Source: DATADF01 sp046263155
Lineage (GTDB): Bacteria > Actinomycetota > CADDZG01 > WHSQ01
Reading direction: 5' to 3'
NCBI GenBank assembly: GCA_046263155.1
Contig: JBHELF010000083.1
Coordinates: 1-35,150, forward strand
Length of the DNA: 35,150 nt
Position numbers and translations under genes: made by a program. Below are positions 23,957 through 32,500 of this stretch, piece after piece (position 1 is the first letter of the stretch; the number at the start of each line of letters is the position of its first letter). Under the pieces are notes generated by a model. It saw only the letters and a program-made list of their open reading frames with translations, was not told the origin of the DNA and made no database searches.

Positions 23957-25747
23957 TTGAAACTTACGCGTGGTTGGACCGCGGCTTTAGGCACGCTTGC
24001 TTTAATCATTGGGCTTGTATTTCCTCAAACGGCGAGTCTCGCTGCACACGATGGTGGTGCACACCTGCAATCGAGTATGTCACCTACGTCGCCCGGTGAG
24101 GGCGAGTCCCTCGCCGTGGATACCGTGGCCCCATTCGATACCTCGGGTGGCCTCGCTGTAATAGAGCCGGGGTCAGCCTATGAGGAGACCATCTCTTACA
24201 CGGGAATCGATTCGACTACAAACCAGCTGTTGGGTCTTCACCGTGGGGAAAATCCCCAAGCGCACGATGTCGGGGCGCCAATCATCGTTGCTTCGAGCTA
24301 CGAACCGACCCCAACATCGACACCGTCTCCCAGCGCTTCCCCATCGCCCTCACCTCTTGCTTCAGATGACGCGCCTCCCGATTCCGAGAATGGGACGAGT
24401 CCTGACTCGGCCAACCCAGACCCACAAACCGAACCTGGGACTCCCGAAGAGGACGTTCAATCTCCTGGCACATCAACTGAAACTCCCTCCTACTCATCCA
24501 CAACGAGTCTTGCGACTTGTGGTGCAGAGACTCTCGAAGAATGTGTCGCGCTCATTCGTGACCTGCTGGCGACATGTGATCCCGGTACAGCCTGCGACGA
24601 GATCTTGGACCGATCGGTCGCTGCTGTAGAGGAGCTCATCGAGACGATTTGTCCGGGCGGCGATTGTTCGCCGCTAATTCAGGAGCTCTTGGCTGCGATA
24701 CAAGAATTCGCGACTGAATGCAATACGGAGGGCGGTGTCTGCGACCGAGCGATCGAGCTGCTCGATGAGGTCCTAGAAGAGCAATGTCCAGGAGGCGATT
24801 GCTCACCTTTGGTTCAAGAGCTACTGCAGGCCGTCCAGCAAGCGTTGGCGGAATGTAATGAACCGGGCGGCGATTGTGAGCGAATCATCGAACGGGTGCA
24901 AGCGACGCTAGAAAACGTGTGCCCCGGCGGTAACTGCACTCCCTTAGTGCAACAACTCTTGCAGGCCGTTTTGGACATACTCGCTGCATGTAACGAGCCG
25001 GACGGCGATTGTCAGAGGATCATAGAAGAGGTTGAGTCGCTGATAGCGGAACAGTGCCCGACGGTTAGCTCATGCTCCGATCCGCTTGTCGCGCTGGTTC
25101 TGTCGCTTCTCGATGAGAACTGCTCCGAACTCAGTTGCTTAACGGATCCTCCTGGAGTAACCGATGTCATTTGTCAGGTTGCCACGCTGTGTGCAACCGG
25201 AGCAGACGAGACTGCGACCGCTACGGTCTGTGACGACGATTTAGGAGTGTGCTACGGAGTCTTTGATACTACGGACTTAAATAACACACCGACGATCGGA
25301 AACTTTTCGCTTGGGGGAGACTCTTGTCCAGAAGTAAGAGAGGGCAGATCGAATTCGTGGAAGATCCAAGACATGTTCATCGATATAGATGGTTGTCGGG
25401 TGCCGTTACGCTACGGGATGCACAATTACATCACTACGCACGGGTTTGGTTTGATCCATATTTATGAGCGACATGGGTGGAATGAATATATGAGGAACTT
25501 GACAGAGATGACGCTCCAACAGGGGGGTCGTCGGCTACGCACAAACTCGCCTGAAGGCGGTAGTAACCATTGGGACGGGACGTCTTTCGTATATTGCAAG
25601 AATTACAATACTCCCGGCGGAACGCCCCGGACCTGGAGGGTGATCGTCCAGTACGGGAAGCCCGGTGTCCAGGGAATCATCACCACGTACTATGCGGTAG
25701 GCCACAACAACTGCACGGGGAGATGGGACGTTGACGATGGCCATTAA
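23957..25747 (+). CDS. Secreted Cys-repeat protein with a toxin-like C-terminal domain
   Basis: A 596-residue exported protein. Residues 1-30 are a signal peptide (WTAALGTLALIIGLVFPQTA). Residues 50-113 form a small beta domain (YEETISYTGIDSTTNQLLGL) like pieces of phage tail or surface proteins. Residues 115-185 are a Pro/Ser/Thr linker. From 188 to about 400 there are five Cys-rich repeats, three of them clean 45-mers. The C-terminal 150 residues are a separate domain with GLIHIYERHGWNEYM, RTWRVIVQYGKPG and GIITTYYAVGHNN. The H..ERH motif, basic strand and final 'ITTYY' strand recall BECR-type or DUF4258-like RNase toxins; this is a resemblance, not proof. No membrane anchor is visible. An acidic small gene follows, as for an immunity protein. 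Base composition is visibly more A/T-rich than in neighbouring genes. Confidence 0.65.
   Translation: MKLTRGWTAALGTLALIIGLVFPQTASLAAHDGGAHLQSSMSPTSPGEGESLAVDTVAPFDTSGGLAVIEPGSAYEETISYTGIDSTTNQLLGLHRGENPQAHDVGAPIIVASSYEPTPTSTPSPSASPSPSPLASDDAPPDSENGTSPDSANPDPQTEPGTPEEDVQSPGTSTETPSYSSTTSLATCGAETLEECVALIRDLLATCDPGTACDEILDRSVAAVEELIETICPGGDCSPLIQELLAAIQEFATECNTEGGVCDRAIELLDEVLEEQCPGGDCSPLVQELLQAVQQALAECNEPGGDCERIIERVQATLENVCPGGNCTPLVQQLLQAVLDILAACNEPDGDCQRIIEEVESLIAEQCPTVSSCSDPLVALVLSLLDENCSELSCLTDPPGVTDVICQVATLCATGADETATATVCDDDLGVCYGVFDTTDLNNTPTIGNFSLGGDSCPEVREGRSNSWKIQDMFIDIDGCRVPLRYGMHNYITTHGFGLIHIYERHGWNEYMRNLTEMTLQQGGRRLRTNSPEGGSNHWDGTSFVYCKNYNTPGGTPRTWRVIVQYGKPGVQGIITTYYAVGHNNCTGRWDVDDGH
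24650..25054 (+). repeat. Three tandem 135-bp repeats encoding 45-residue Cys repeats
   Basis: Residues 232-276, 277-321 and 322-366 of the secreted protein are exact-length repeats, each starting CPGGDCSPL (or CPGGNCTPL), then QELLQAV-like helix, ECN..GGDC and a second helix ERIIERV. Each unit has four cysteines in fixed positions (1, 6, 24, 31). Degenerate units precede (188-231) and follow. They probably form a disulfide-stapled helical stalk. Confidence 0.85.
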
Positions 25748-25819
25748 CGAGCTGACATCGAGCTAACAATCGACCTGATGACACCAGATTTTTGAGGCAG
25801 GCAAGATCAATACTGCGCT

Positions 25820-26215
25820 ATGGGTCTGACGCCGGAGGTGTGGGAAGCACGCCTTAAGGACTCAGTAACCGGGTGGATTCGCACGGGTCAAGATGGGCAC
25901 AGAAACGCTAGAGACCCCCAGATCGAAATCACTGATGTTCGGCTTTCCGGCAACTACCCCGATACTGGGTTGGCAGTTCTCTTTCGCGCCAAATCGCGTC
26001 CGGGTTGCCTGTTTGGTTACAGGTGGGACAGATTCTGGGAGTACGTTCGTGCGGAAAGGGAGGCCATGCCGGTCCATACCGAGGCAGACCTGATGCATGA
26101 GCCCGAGGAGTTTGCCTTTCTGTTCTTTGCAAATTTTCAGGAAACCCTTGAGGCTGATGAAGGGATCACCCTACCCGACGATTGCGAGGGGGATTCAATC
26201 CGTTGGATCAACTAG
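25820..26215 (+). CDS. Small acidic protein, candidate immunity protein
   Basis: A 131-residue soluble protein with no signal peptide, 72 nt after the secreted Cys-repeat gene on the same strand. It begins LTPEVWEARLKDSVTGWIR, has a central strand-rich part (IEITDVRLSGNYPDTGLAVL, LFGYRWDRFWEYVRAER) and a strongly acidic C-terminus (LMHEPEEFAFLFFANFQETL then LEADEGITLPDDCEGDS). I recognise no family. Its position, size and acidity fit an immunity protein that would neutralise the basic C-terminal domain of the preceding protein. Without homologues this stays an inference; an unrelated cytoplasmic function is equally possible in principle. Confidence 0.55.
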   Translation: MGLTPEVWEARLKDSVTGWIRTGQDGHRNARDPQIEITDVRLSGNYPDTGLAVLFRAKSRPGCLFGYRWDRFWEYVRAEREAMPVHTEADLMHEPEEFAFLFFANFQETLEADEGITLPDDCEGDSIRWIN

Positions 26216-26409
26216 TGGTCGACTGCGATCAGGACGTGGTCGATTTCCACGCGCGCCTGTGCCCCTGAGGCCATCACGGAAGGTTAAGCCCTGCGTGCCA
26301 GAGTGTTATGGCTCGTTGACGGACGAATTCCTTTGCGCGCAGGTCACGTTTGGGTCACGCTCCCACGCTCGTTCGGCAAGAGCGCAGGTTACGGCGAAAG
26401 CAAATGGGG

Positions 26410-26459
26410 TGAGCGGCGGATTCGTCACGTGACCAATCGAACTCTTAATCCGCCGCTCA
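26410..26459. repeat. 13-bp inverted repeat near tRNA half copy 5
   Basis: TGAGCGGCGGATT (26410-26422) and AATCCGCCGCTCA (26447-26459) pair perfectly around 24 nt. GAGCGGCGGA is also the D-stem/anticodon-stem text of the 5' tRNA half at 32.8 kb, so the repeat may be tRNA-derived. It could also be a terminator for the immunity-like gene about 195 nt upstream; there is no T-tract. Confidence 0.55.
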
Positions 26460-26493
26460 TAACTACAAGACGTGTGCTCTGACCTGCGCTTTC

Positions 26494-26536
26494 GTGGGGC
26501 CGGCTGGACTCGAACCAGCGACCAACGGATTATGAG
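26494..26536 (-). repeat. tRNA(CAU) 3' half, copy 5 (proximal)
   Basis: Minus-strand CTCATAATCCG, TTGGTCGCTGG, TTCGAGTCCAGC, CGGCCCCAC, identical to copy 4 and complementary in the acceptor to the 5' half at 32837-32843. Identity with the 5' half continues over GATTATGAGTCCG (26528-26540), the presumed crossover core. It is flanked on both sides by CTCTGACCTGC (26477-26487 and 26556-26566). It marks the left end of the Gabija-helicase element. Confidence 0.88.
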
Positions 26537-26606
26537 TCCGGGATCGCGCGCAACCCTCTGACCTGCACAAACGCGTGCTGCGTAACTCAAGGATTCCCCA
26601 GTCTCG

Positions 26607-26668
26607 GTGGACCCGACGGGACGTCAGTGGACAGGCCTGGACACGATGACGTGGAACACATGTGGACC
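26607..26668 (+). repeat. Clustered TGGA(A)C repeats, putative left arm sites
   Basis: Five (G/C)TGGA(A)C motifs start at 26607, 26627, 26637, 26651 and 26662. The last two form GTGGAAC-ACAT-GTGGAC, which matches the right-end pair at 32713-32730 in sequence and 11-nt phasing (18 of 20 bases identical including flanks). Confidence 0.65.
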
Positions 26669-26676
26669 CCCGAAAA

Positions 26677-27711
26677 CTACTTCCTAACGAACGTCACGCT
26701 GTGCCGCGCGCGAGTGACGGCCACATAAAGGCGCGCTATCGACTGAGGCTTGAGGCCGGATAGGTCACGCTCATCTAGGTACTTCATCATTGGGGCAGTG
26801 GGGAAAATCAGCACTCGTTCGAACGTGAGACCTTTCGCTACCCCAATATTCATTGCCGGCAAACCGGCAGTGTTGGTGGCCTTACTGTCCCTGAGAATCA
26901 TCGGTTGCCACTTCGCAACATATTCAGCCACCTCGCCCGCCTCAATGATCCGTATCCCCCGATGCTCGTCGTTATCGACATTCCGCCCAGTTGTCTTGGG
27001 AAGATCTGGGTACAAGCTGTCGGAGAAGTCGCACAGCTCCTGACAACATCGAAAACTCTCAGAGAGCACCTCTGTAGCGCACACGGTCTTTCGCTCGTCG
27101 AGCCAGTTCATGATGCCCGCTCCCTGGTACTGCTTGTTACGGGGATTCAAGTTAGTCACGAAGGTCCGCTGCCTGGGATCTCCAACGAGCGTCACGGGAA
27201 TCGCAGCTGCAAGAAGGAGGTCGATCAGGTCGAGGTCATAACCAACGAGATCTTGGAATTCGTCGATCAAGATTTTCGAATAGATCGCTTCTAAACGCGA
27301 AACCACCCTTCCGCCGCTTCTCTTGTTGCAGGAGCAGACAAAGTCCGCCACGCCGTCTCGATAGAGATCGTTGTCCTCATCGAGGTAGTAAGCGAGTGAG
27401 GCCTTGCTCATAGATCGATTTCGTCTTCCCAAGAAATTGAGTGTCCCGAGCGCGCCGGGTTCGAGTTCCATTGCTATTTGGTACGGGCGAGCACCTTCGT
27501 TGACAAGAAAGTCGAACCAGGTCCGCACCCGAATATTGGAGGGAACCGTCCCTTCTGCCTCTCTAAGACGGGACAGGATGTGACGATGGTTCTCGTTTGT
27601 GTACGTCAGGACGAGCACGCTGCCCGTCGCCCCTAAGGCCTCCGCAACTACTTGCTCCGTCTTCCCAGAACCAGCCGCAGCGATGAGCGCACGATTAGAT
27701 GTCGACGGCAT
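26677..27711 (-). CDS. UvrD-like superfamily 1 helicase, GajB-like
   Basis: A 344-residue UvrD/Rep-type helicase. Motif I is AAAGSGKT (residues 11-18), then LVLTYTNENHRHILSRLRE (motif Ia region), ILIDEFQD (148-154, motif II), TLVGDPRQRT (motif III), KGLTFERVLIFPT (motif V) and LYVAVTRARHSV (motif VI). All catalytic motifs are present in a compact protein, shorter than typical GajB (about 490 residues) and lacking large 1B/2B insertions. It overlaps the OLD nuclease gene by 17 nt. The OLD nuclease plus UvrD helicase pair is the layout of Gabija anti-phage systems, in which GajB senses DNA ends and helps GajA cut. The short length is the main reservation. Confidence 0.75.
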   Translation of the reverse strand: MPSTSNRALIAAAGSGKTEQVVAEALGATGSVLVLTYTNENHRHILSRLREAEGTVPSNIRVRTWFDFLVNEGARPYQIAMELEPGALGTLNFLGRRNRSMSKASLAYYLDEDNDLYRDGVADFVCSCNKRSGGRVVSRLEAIYSKILIDEFQDLVGYDLDLIDLLLAAAIPVTLVGDPRQRTFVTNLNPRNKQYQGAGIMNWLDERKTVCATEVLSESFRCCQELCDFSDSLYPDLPKTTGRNVDNDEHRGIRIIEAGEVAEYVAKWQPMILRDSKATNTAGLPAMNIGVAKGLTFERVLIFPTAPMMKYLDERDLSGLKPQSIARLYVAVTRARHSVTFVRK

Positions 27712-29293
27712 CCGCAATGTATCCGGGCATCGAGATCGATTCGTCAGTTTCAAGTATCGCTAGCGCACACGTTGTCTTGTTATTCGCCATGTAGTTCAGG
27801 AGCTCTTCAGGGGCACTGAAATTCGTTTCAAAGAGCTGATTCAGAACCGCTAGTGAGTTAGATGCAAAGAGCTGGGGTTCGAGCGTTTTCAGGTCCGGAT
27901 CGTCGCCCACGTGAACCGTCACGAACGCACGGTCGGTGTAATTGGCGAAGGCGGCCCTCACATCATCAGGGTCCTTGCCATCGTTGTCCGTCACCACCGC
28001 GGTTCGGCGCCCCAGAAGAACGCTGATATCAAGGAACCGCTTGGCGGAAAGCCCACGAACATTGATGACGTCTACGCCGTCCTCGATGGGCAGCTTGCCA
28101 TGACGATCCTTGTATGCGCGCTGCACAACTAGCTCATCCGAGGGACCTTCAACCAAGATCACTTTCTTGGCTAGTACCAACCTCAGGGTGTCGTAGCCGG
28201 ACAGTTTCTTGAAGTATTCCTCCGTGCTAGCCGGCAAATTCGTGATTCTCACGACTGTGTCTCGACTCAACAGGACGAGGTTGTCCAGACCCAACTTGTT
28301 CAAGACATATGAGCTGTGCGTGGAGAGAAGAACCTGCTTGTCGGCACACTTCTCGGAAATCTTCGAAATCAACACATTTAGAGAAGAGAACGACAGATGA
28401 TTCTCTGGTTCCTCAATCAGGACCACGTGAGCTTCGTCGGCCTTGCGATTAAGAGCCAACAGGATCTTCAGAGAGTTCTGTTCTCCACTACCCACATACT
28501 GAAAAGGAAGTTCGTCAAGGTGTGGGGCAAGACTGCTTTCCCAGGTGAAGCGGTGGGATATGTCAATGGATAGGGAGAGCGTCCTATCAGAGATGTCTCC
28601 CTTCGCATCACTAAGCTTTTCGTTAATCGCCTTGACTGATTCATTATCCGAGAAGGCTTCTCGAACGCTTCTGTAGTTTCGAGACAGTTCGACGCGCTCA
28701 CGCCGATCGAGCTGTTGCGAGATGATGTCTTGGAGATACTGGTCCGCGCCGCTGTGTAGCCTAATCGTCGAAGCATCTATGAACGACGCGGACGCCGGCA
28801 CGCTTCGCCCGGTGATCCAATTGCCAGAGAACCCCAGCCATTCGATCTTGTAGTACTCCGTCGGCACTAGAAGAACCTTTGACGGATCGGAGGTGAACTC
28901 TTCGTACTCTTCGGAGAACTCGGAATCAAATGACGCTCGCACGCGGACCCCGACCGAGTCTTCCTGCGCCAGGTTGTTGGCTCCGCGGAGAGTCGCCACT
29001 TCCTGCGAGTCGACCATAAAGAGGTCGATAATGACTTCGGGAGGAACGGGCTTCCCACCGCTCCTCAGAGCGGCAACGTAAGCATCCCTGGCTTCAAGAT
29101 TGATGAGATATGGCGACAGCTCCTGGGTGAATGGCTTCCCATTGAGGCGGAACGTAAGCGCAAGATGGACCGCTTCGAGAAGAGTGGATTTTCCTGCCTC
29201 GTTGTCACCAACGAAGATATTGAGATGCTCGTTGAACTCAAGTTCGAAGTTCTTAAAGCATCTGTAGTTCTGAACAAGAATCTTGCTTAGCAT
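27695..29293 (-). CDS. OLD-family ATPase-TOPRIM nuclease, GajA-like
   Basis: A 532-residue OLD-family protein. The ABC-type ATPase half has NYRCFKNFELEF, Walker A GDNEAGKST (residues 29-37), a signature-like VGSGEQNSLKILLALNR, Walker B VVLIEEPENHL and LLSTHSSYVLN. The C-terminal TOPRIM half has VILVEGPSDELVV (Glu382) and VVTDNDGKDPDD (Asp436 and Asp438), the metal-binding residues. This is the GajA architecture (ATPase plus TOPRIM, usually about 580 residues). The start at 29293 is chosen because LSKILVQNYRCF is the family N-terminus and GGGAG precedes it. It is followed at once by the UvrD-like helicase with overlapping ends. It lies 105 nt downstream of the intact tRNA, which may share its promoter region. 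Confidence 0.82.
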   Translation of the reverse strand: MLSKILVQNYRCFKNFELEFNEHLNIFVGDNEAGKSTLLEAVHLALTFRLNGKPFTQELSPYLINLEARDAYVAALRSGGKPVPPEVIIDLFMVDSQEVATLRGANNLAQEDSVGVRVRASFDSEFSEEYEEFTSDPSKVLLVPTEYYKIEWLGFSGNWITGRSVPASASFIDASTIRLHSGADQYLQDIISQQLDRRERVELSRNYRSVREAFSDNESVKAINEKLSDAKGDISDRTLSLSIDISHRFTWESSLAPHLDELPFQYVGSGEQNSLKILLALNRKADEAHVVLIEEPENHLSFSSLNVLISKISEKCADKQVLLSTHSSYVLNKLGLDNLVLLSRDTVVRITNLPASTEEYFKKLSGYDTLRLVLAKKVILVEGPSDELVVQRAYKDRHGKLPIEDGVDVINVRGLSAKRFLDISVLLGRRTAVVTDNDGKDPDDVRAAFANYTDRAFVTVHVGDDPDLKTLEPQLFASNSLAVLNQLFETNFSAPEELLNYMANNKTTCALAILETDESISMPGYIADAVDI

Positions 29294-29397
29294 TCTCGTC
29301 GAACTCCCTTCATGACCGGAGACGACGTCACCACCCGCATCCACGTTACAGAGGTATCGGTCGGCCGCGCGACAGCCACTAAAACCGATGGAGGCAG

Positions 29398-29471
29398 TGG
29401 GGGCGGCTGGACTCGAACCAGCGGCCGGGCGATTATGAGTCGCCTGCTCTGACCAACTGAGCTACGCCCCC
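29398..29471 (-). tRNA. tRNA with CAU anticodon (Ile2- or Met-type), intact
   Basis: A complete 74-nt cloverleaf: acceptor GGGGGCG/CGCCCCC, D-arm GCTC/GAGC, anticodon stem GGCGA/TCGCC with loop CTCATAA, variable loop CGGCC, T-arm GCTGG/CCAGC with TTCGAGT, discriminator A, no encoded CCA. The G1-C72 pair rules out an initiator. The AGGCGACTCATAATCGCC anticodon arm and GCTGG T-stem resemble tRNA-Ile2 (lysidine-modified CAU) of other bacteria more than elongator Met, but I cannot settle this by eye. It differs from the broken tRNA of the island in acceptor and anticodon stem and sits between the helicase and the GajA-like gene. Confidence 0.93.
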
Positions 29472-29507
29472 TTTCGGAACGGCCCCATTGTCGCCGACGG
29501 ATGCGCG

Positions 29508-32500
29508 TTACCGCCACACCTCGAAAGCAAGCGACCTAGCCCTCGGGCGGCGTTGCACTCTGGCTTCAATCAGCAAGCTGCGCCCGGGTTCACGCCGCGT
29601 GTAGATCATTTGTCCGCCTCCGACGTACCGCGTCCAGTGCCGGGCATAGGCCTCGGCCAGTTCTTTACGAACGGAGAGAACGGTTGGGACCGGATGCAAC
29701 GCCGGAGGGTGGGTTCGACGCCTGACCGCGCGCCGCAAGGAAAGCCAGAGCGGCATCAGCCAGAGAGTCGGAAGGCGCTGATCGCTCCGTTCGATCAGGT
29801 ACCGCTGGTCAACAACGGGCGCGAAGACCTCTCGGAAACTATCGATGAAGACCTTTGCATCTTGCGGCGACGCATAGTCGAGCAGGACCTCGATACTCCC
29901 GTCCGGTAACTGAACCACCCGGACGAAGTCAGGAGACAAGTTCGCGGAAACAAGGTTGGCATCCTTCAGGCCGCCCAGAACAGCGCGCCCGACGTCAAGC
30001 AGGATGGCGTCGGGTGGTTCCTCCAACAATAGTTTTCGAGCGATGCGGGATGCAGCTCGAGCATTGAATGCCAGGGTCACCAGGATTCCGACCGTAAGCA
30101 AGATGACGCCAGCTTTGAAAGTAAGGATGCCCTGTATCCCGAGCCTGAGCAGAGCCCAGATCGTTAGGAGGACACCCATGACGAACGACGCGCGAAAAGA
30201 GCGCAGCATCTTCTTGAGCGTCTCAGTAAGCGAAAACACGGTCCGGATCTTGAGATCAGACGGATCGAGTCTGGAAGCCGAATACACGAAGTTGCTGTAC
30301 TCGTCACCTACACCCCACGCCTGGCGCGTCTTCTCCCGTGTGTTGACCGCGCGCAAGGCTCGCTTGGTGAACTTCCCGAAATCGATCTTGGAGAACTTGC
30401 GGGTCGCTAGTTGGTAGGCCAGGTCCGGATCAACATGGGCTACGCCCTTCACAACGCGCCCCGCGTCCTCAGGAGAGAGACGGCCGGCCTCAGAATCAGA
30501 ATCCGCACCTGATTGCAGAGCCGCGAACCATTCGACGGCGTCCGTGAGCACTTGCTTCGTCCCGCTCACCGAGATGATGCCCCAGTACTGCTCGTGGCGC
30601 CGTCGGAAACGTTTGAGATCGATGTCCCCACGCTCGAATCCGTCGGCAACGCAGATGACGTCCCAATTGTGGGCGACCTTCTCGGGCCAGGACGGGTCCT
30701 TTCGGATGGTCCGCCCCCGCAACTGCTGCACGGAGGTGGCTGTGGTGACGCTCGTCAGGTCGATCAGTGTGTTGAGGGAAAGAGCGTCCCAGCCCTCACC
30801 CAGGATGCCGCGAGTACCGACGATGCATTTGGTGATGCCGTGTTCGAAGGCTCGCGTTACGAGTGCGACATAGGTGCTGCTCGACCAGTCCTTGCCCTCC
30901 CCAACCACTTGCCAGATCTCTGGCACGTCAGTTTTCTCGCGCCGACAGGTAGCGACGAAGCCTTGATCCTTAAGCTCCTCGTTGAAACGATCGATCAATT
31001 CCTTGCCATGGTCGGCGTCGATAAGCAAGACCGATCCCGTAACAAGTACGGGATCGAGCTCATTAGTGCGCTCGTCCCTGATTAATGACCTGAAGACCCG
31101 CTGAGCGCTGCCGGCGTCTCGCTCGAGAACCCCCTCGAGGTCTCTCACCCCGCTGCTCATCCTCTCGAAGTCGGTCACCACCACTGCTCGCAGACGATCC
31201 TTAAGCTCGTCGGATTCACCGGCAAGAACTTCGATAGCGCCGCGGTCTTTGTTCGCGGAGAAAGAGAGCACGAGATCGCCAGGCGATCTACTCGACCGAA
31301 GACCCCGTTCTGTCAGCGTGAATCCAAAGTCGCGAAGGGTCCGCTTCAACTCGCGGAAGAGCGCTTGTTCGTCCTTGTCAGGGCTAGTCCTCAGGACATC
31401 GAGGCCAAACCGTTCCAGGAGGACTGCCCAGTCCTGGAGAGTCATCTCATCCGCGGTTTCAGGAAGAGAGATCGCACCCGAAGGTGAAGACCCGTGTGCG
31501 TGCAGGTAGCGGACTGCGGCAAGAAAGAGGGCCGGGGAGATCGCAGCGGTTGGTTCGTCGCCGTCCGAGGTGGGTTCAACGAGGAGGCCGCTCACCCAAT
31601 CCTCGAACCTCGGCGAGGTCGTGAGGTCAGCGACTGCAGACTCAAAGGCGTCCTGGATGCCTTCCAGGTAATCGATTTCATTGGTGGTCGGTGGCACGAA
31701 GAGCGCGAGGTCCCTGTAGGGGGCAAGGTCTCCCTCCTTAACCACGGCCGGCGTTGGAACCTCGAAATCGACGTCGCCCAGCAAGGACGTGTAGTTCTCG
31801 TACTCGTTTCCGTCTTCCGGGCTCGGCAAAGTCGCGGTCAGTCCCACGACCTCCGGGTTATCGAGCTTCTCGGTAAGGCTCCTGAGGACGACGGCCCAGT
31901 AGTCCAAGAGGTGGTGGCATTCGTCGAGTACGACTGTGCCGACGCCTGCGTCGGCCAACCGATTGATGAGAGATACGGCGTTCGGATGGAGCACGGCGTC
32001 CGGATCTAGAGCGCCTTCGCGCAAGGACGTCCGGCGCAACCGCACGCAGCGGCGATTGATCTCCCTGCGGAAGTCATCAGGGTTGTTTTCGCGGAGCGTT
32101 TGCAGGCGCTGGGTAGCCGCAAAATCGTCTGGAACCTGGTCGTCACGCACCAGTTCCTCCACCCACAGCTTTTCGGCGAGTTCCTTCAGTCTGTCGTCGG
32201 CTTCTCCAGGCACCGAGATCAGTTGGTAGGTGAAGACATTGATGGCCGATAGCTCGTCGGATCTGGTCGTCACGATGCCATCGAGGGCCTCACCCGCGGG
32301 AAGGAACATGCCAACCTCCGCCCGCCATTGCTCCTGGATGGTGGTCGTGGGTGCAAAGACCACAGCCGGCCGGCCGAACCGACGGATCAACTCGAGGCCC
32401 ACGATCGTTTTGCCAGACCCCGGCGGCGATACGAGGTGATGCCTGTGATCGTCAGGCTGTGAATTCACCCGCGCCAGCATCATGTCCTGGTACTTCCGAA

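Noticed and set aside
24650..25054. CRISPR-like or noncoding tandem repeat
   Set aside because: The 135-bp units are in frame within a long signal-peptide protein and conserve cysteines at protein level.
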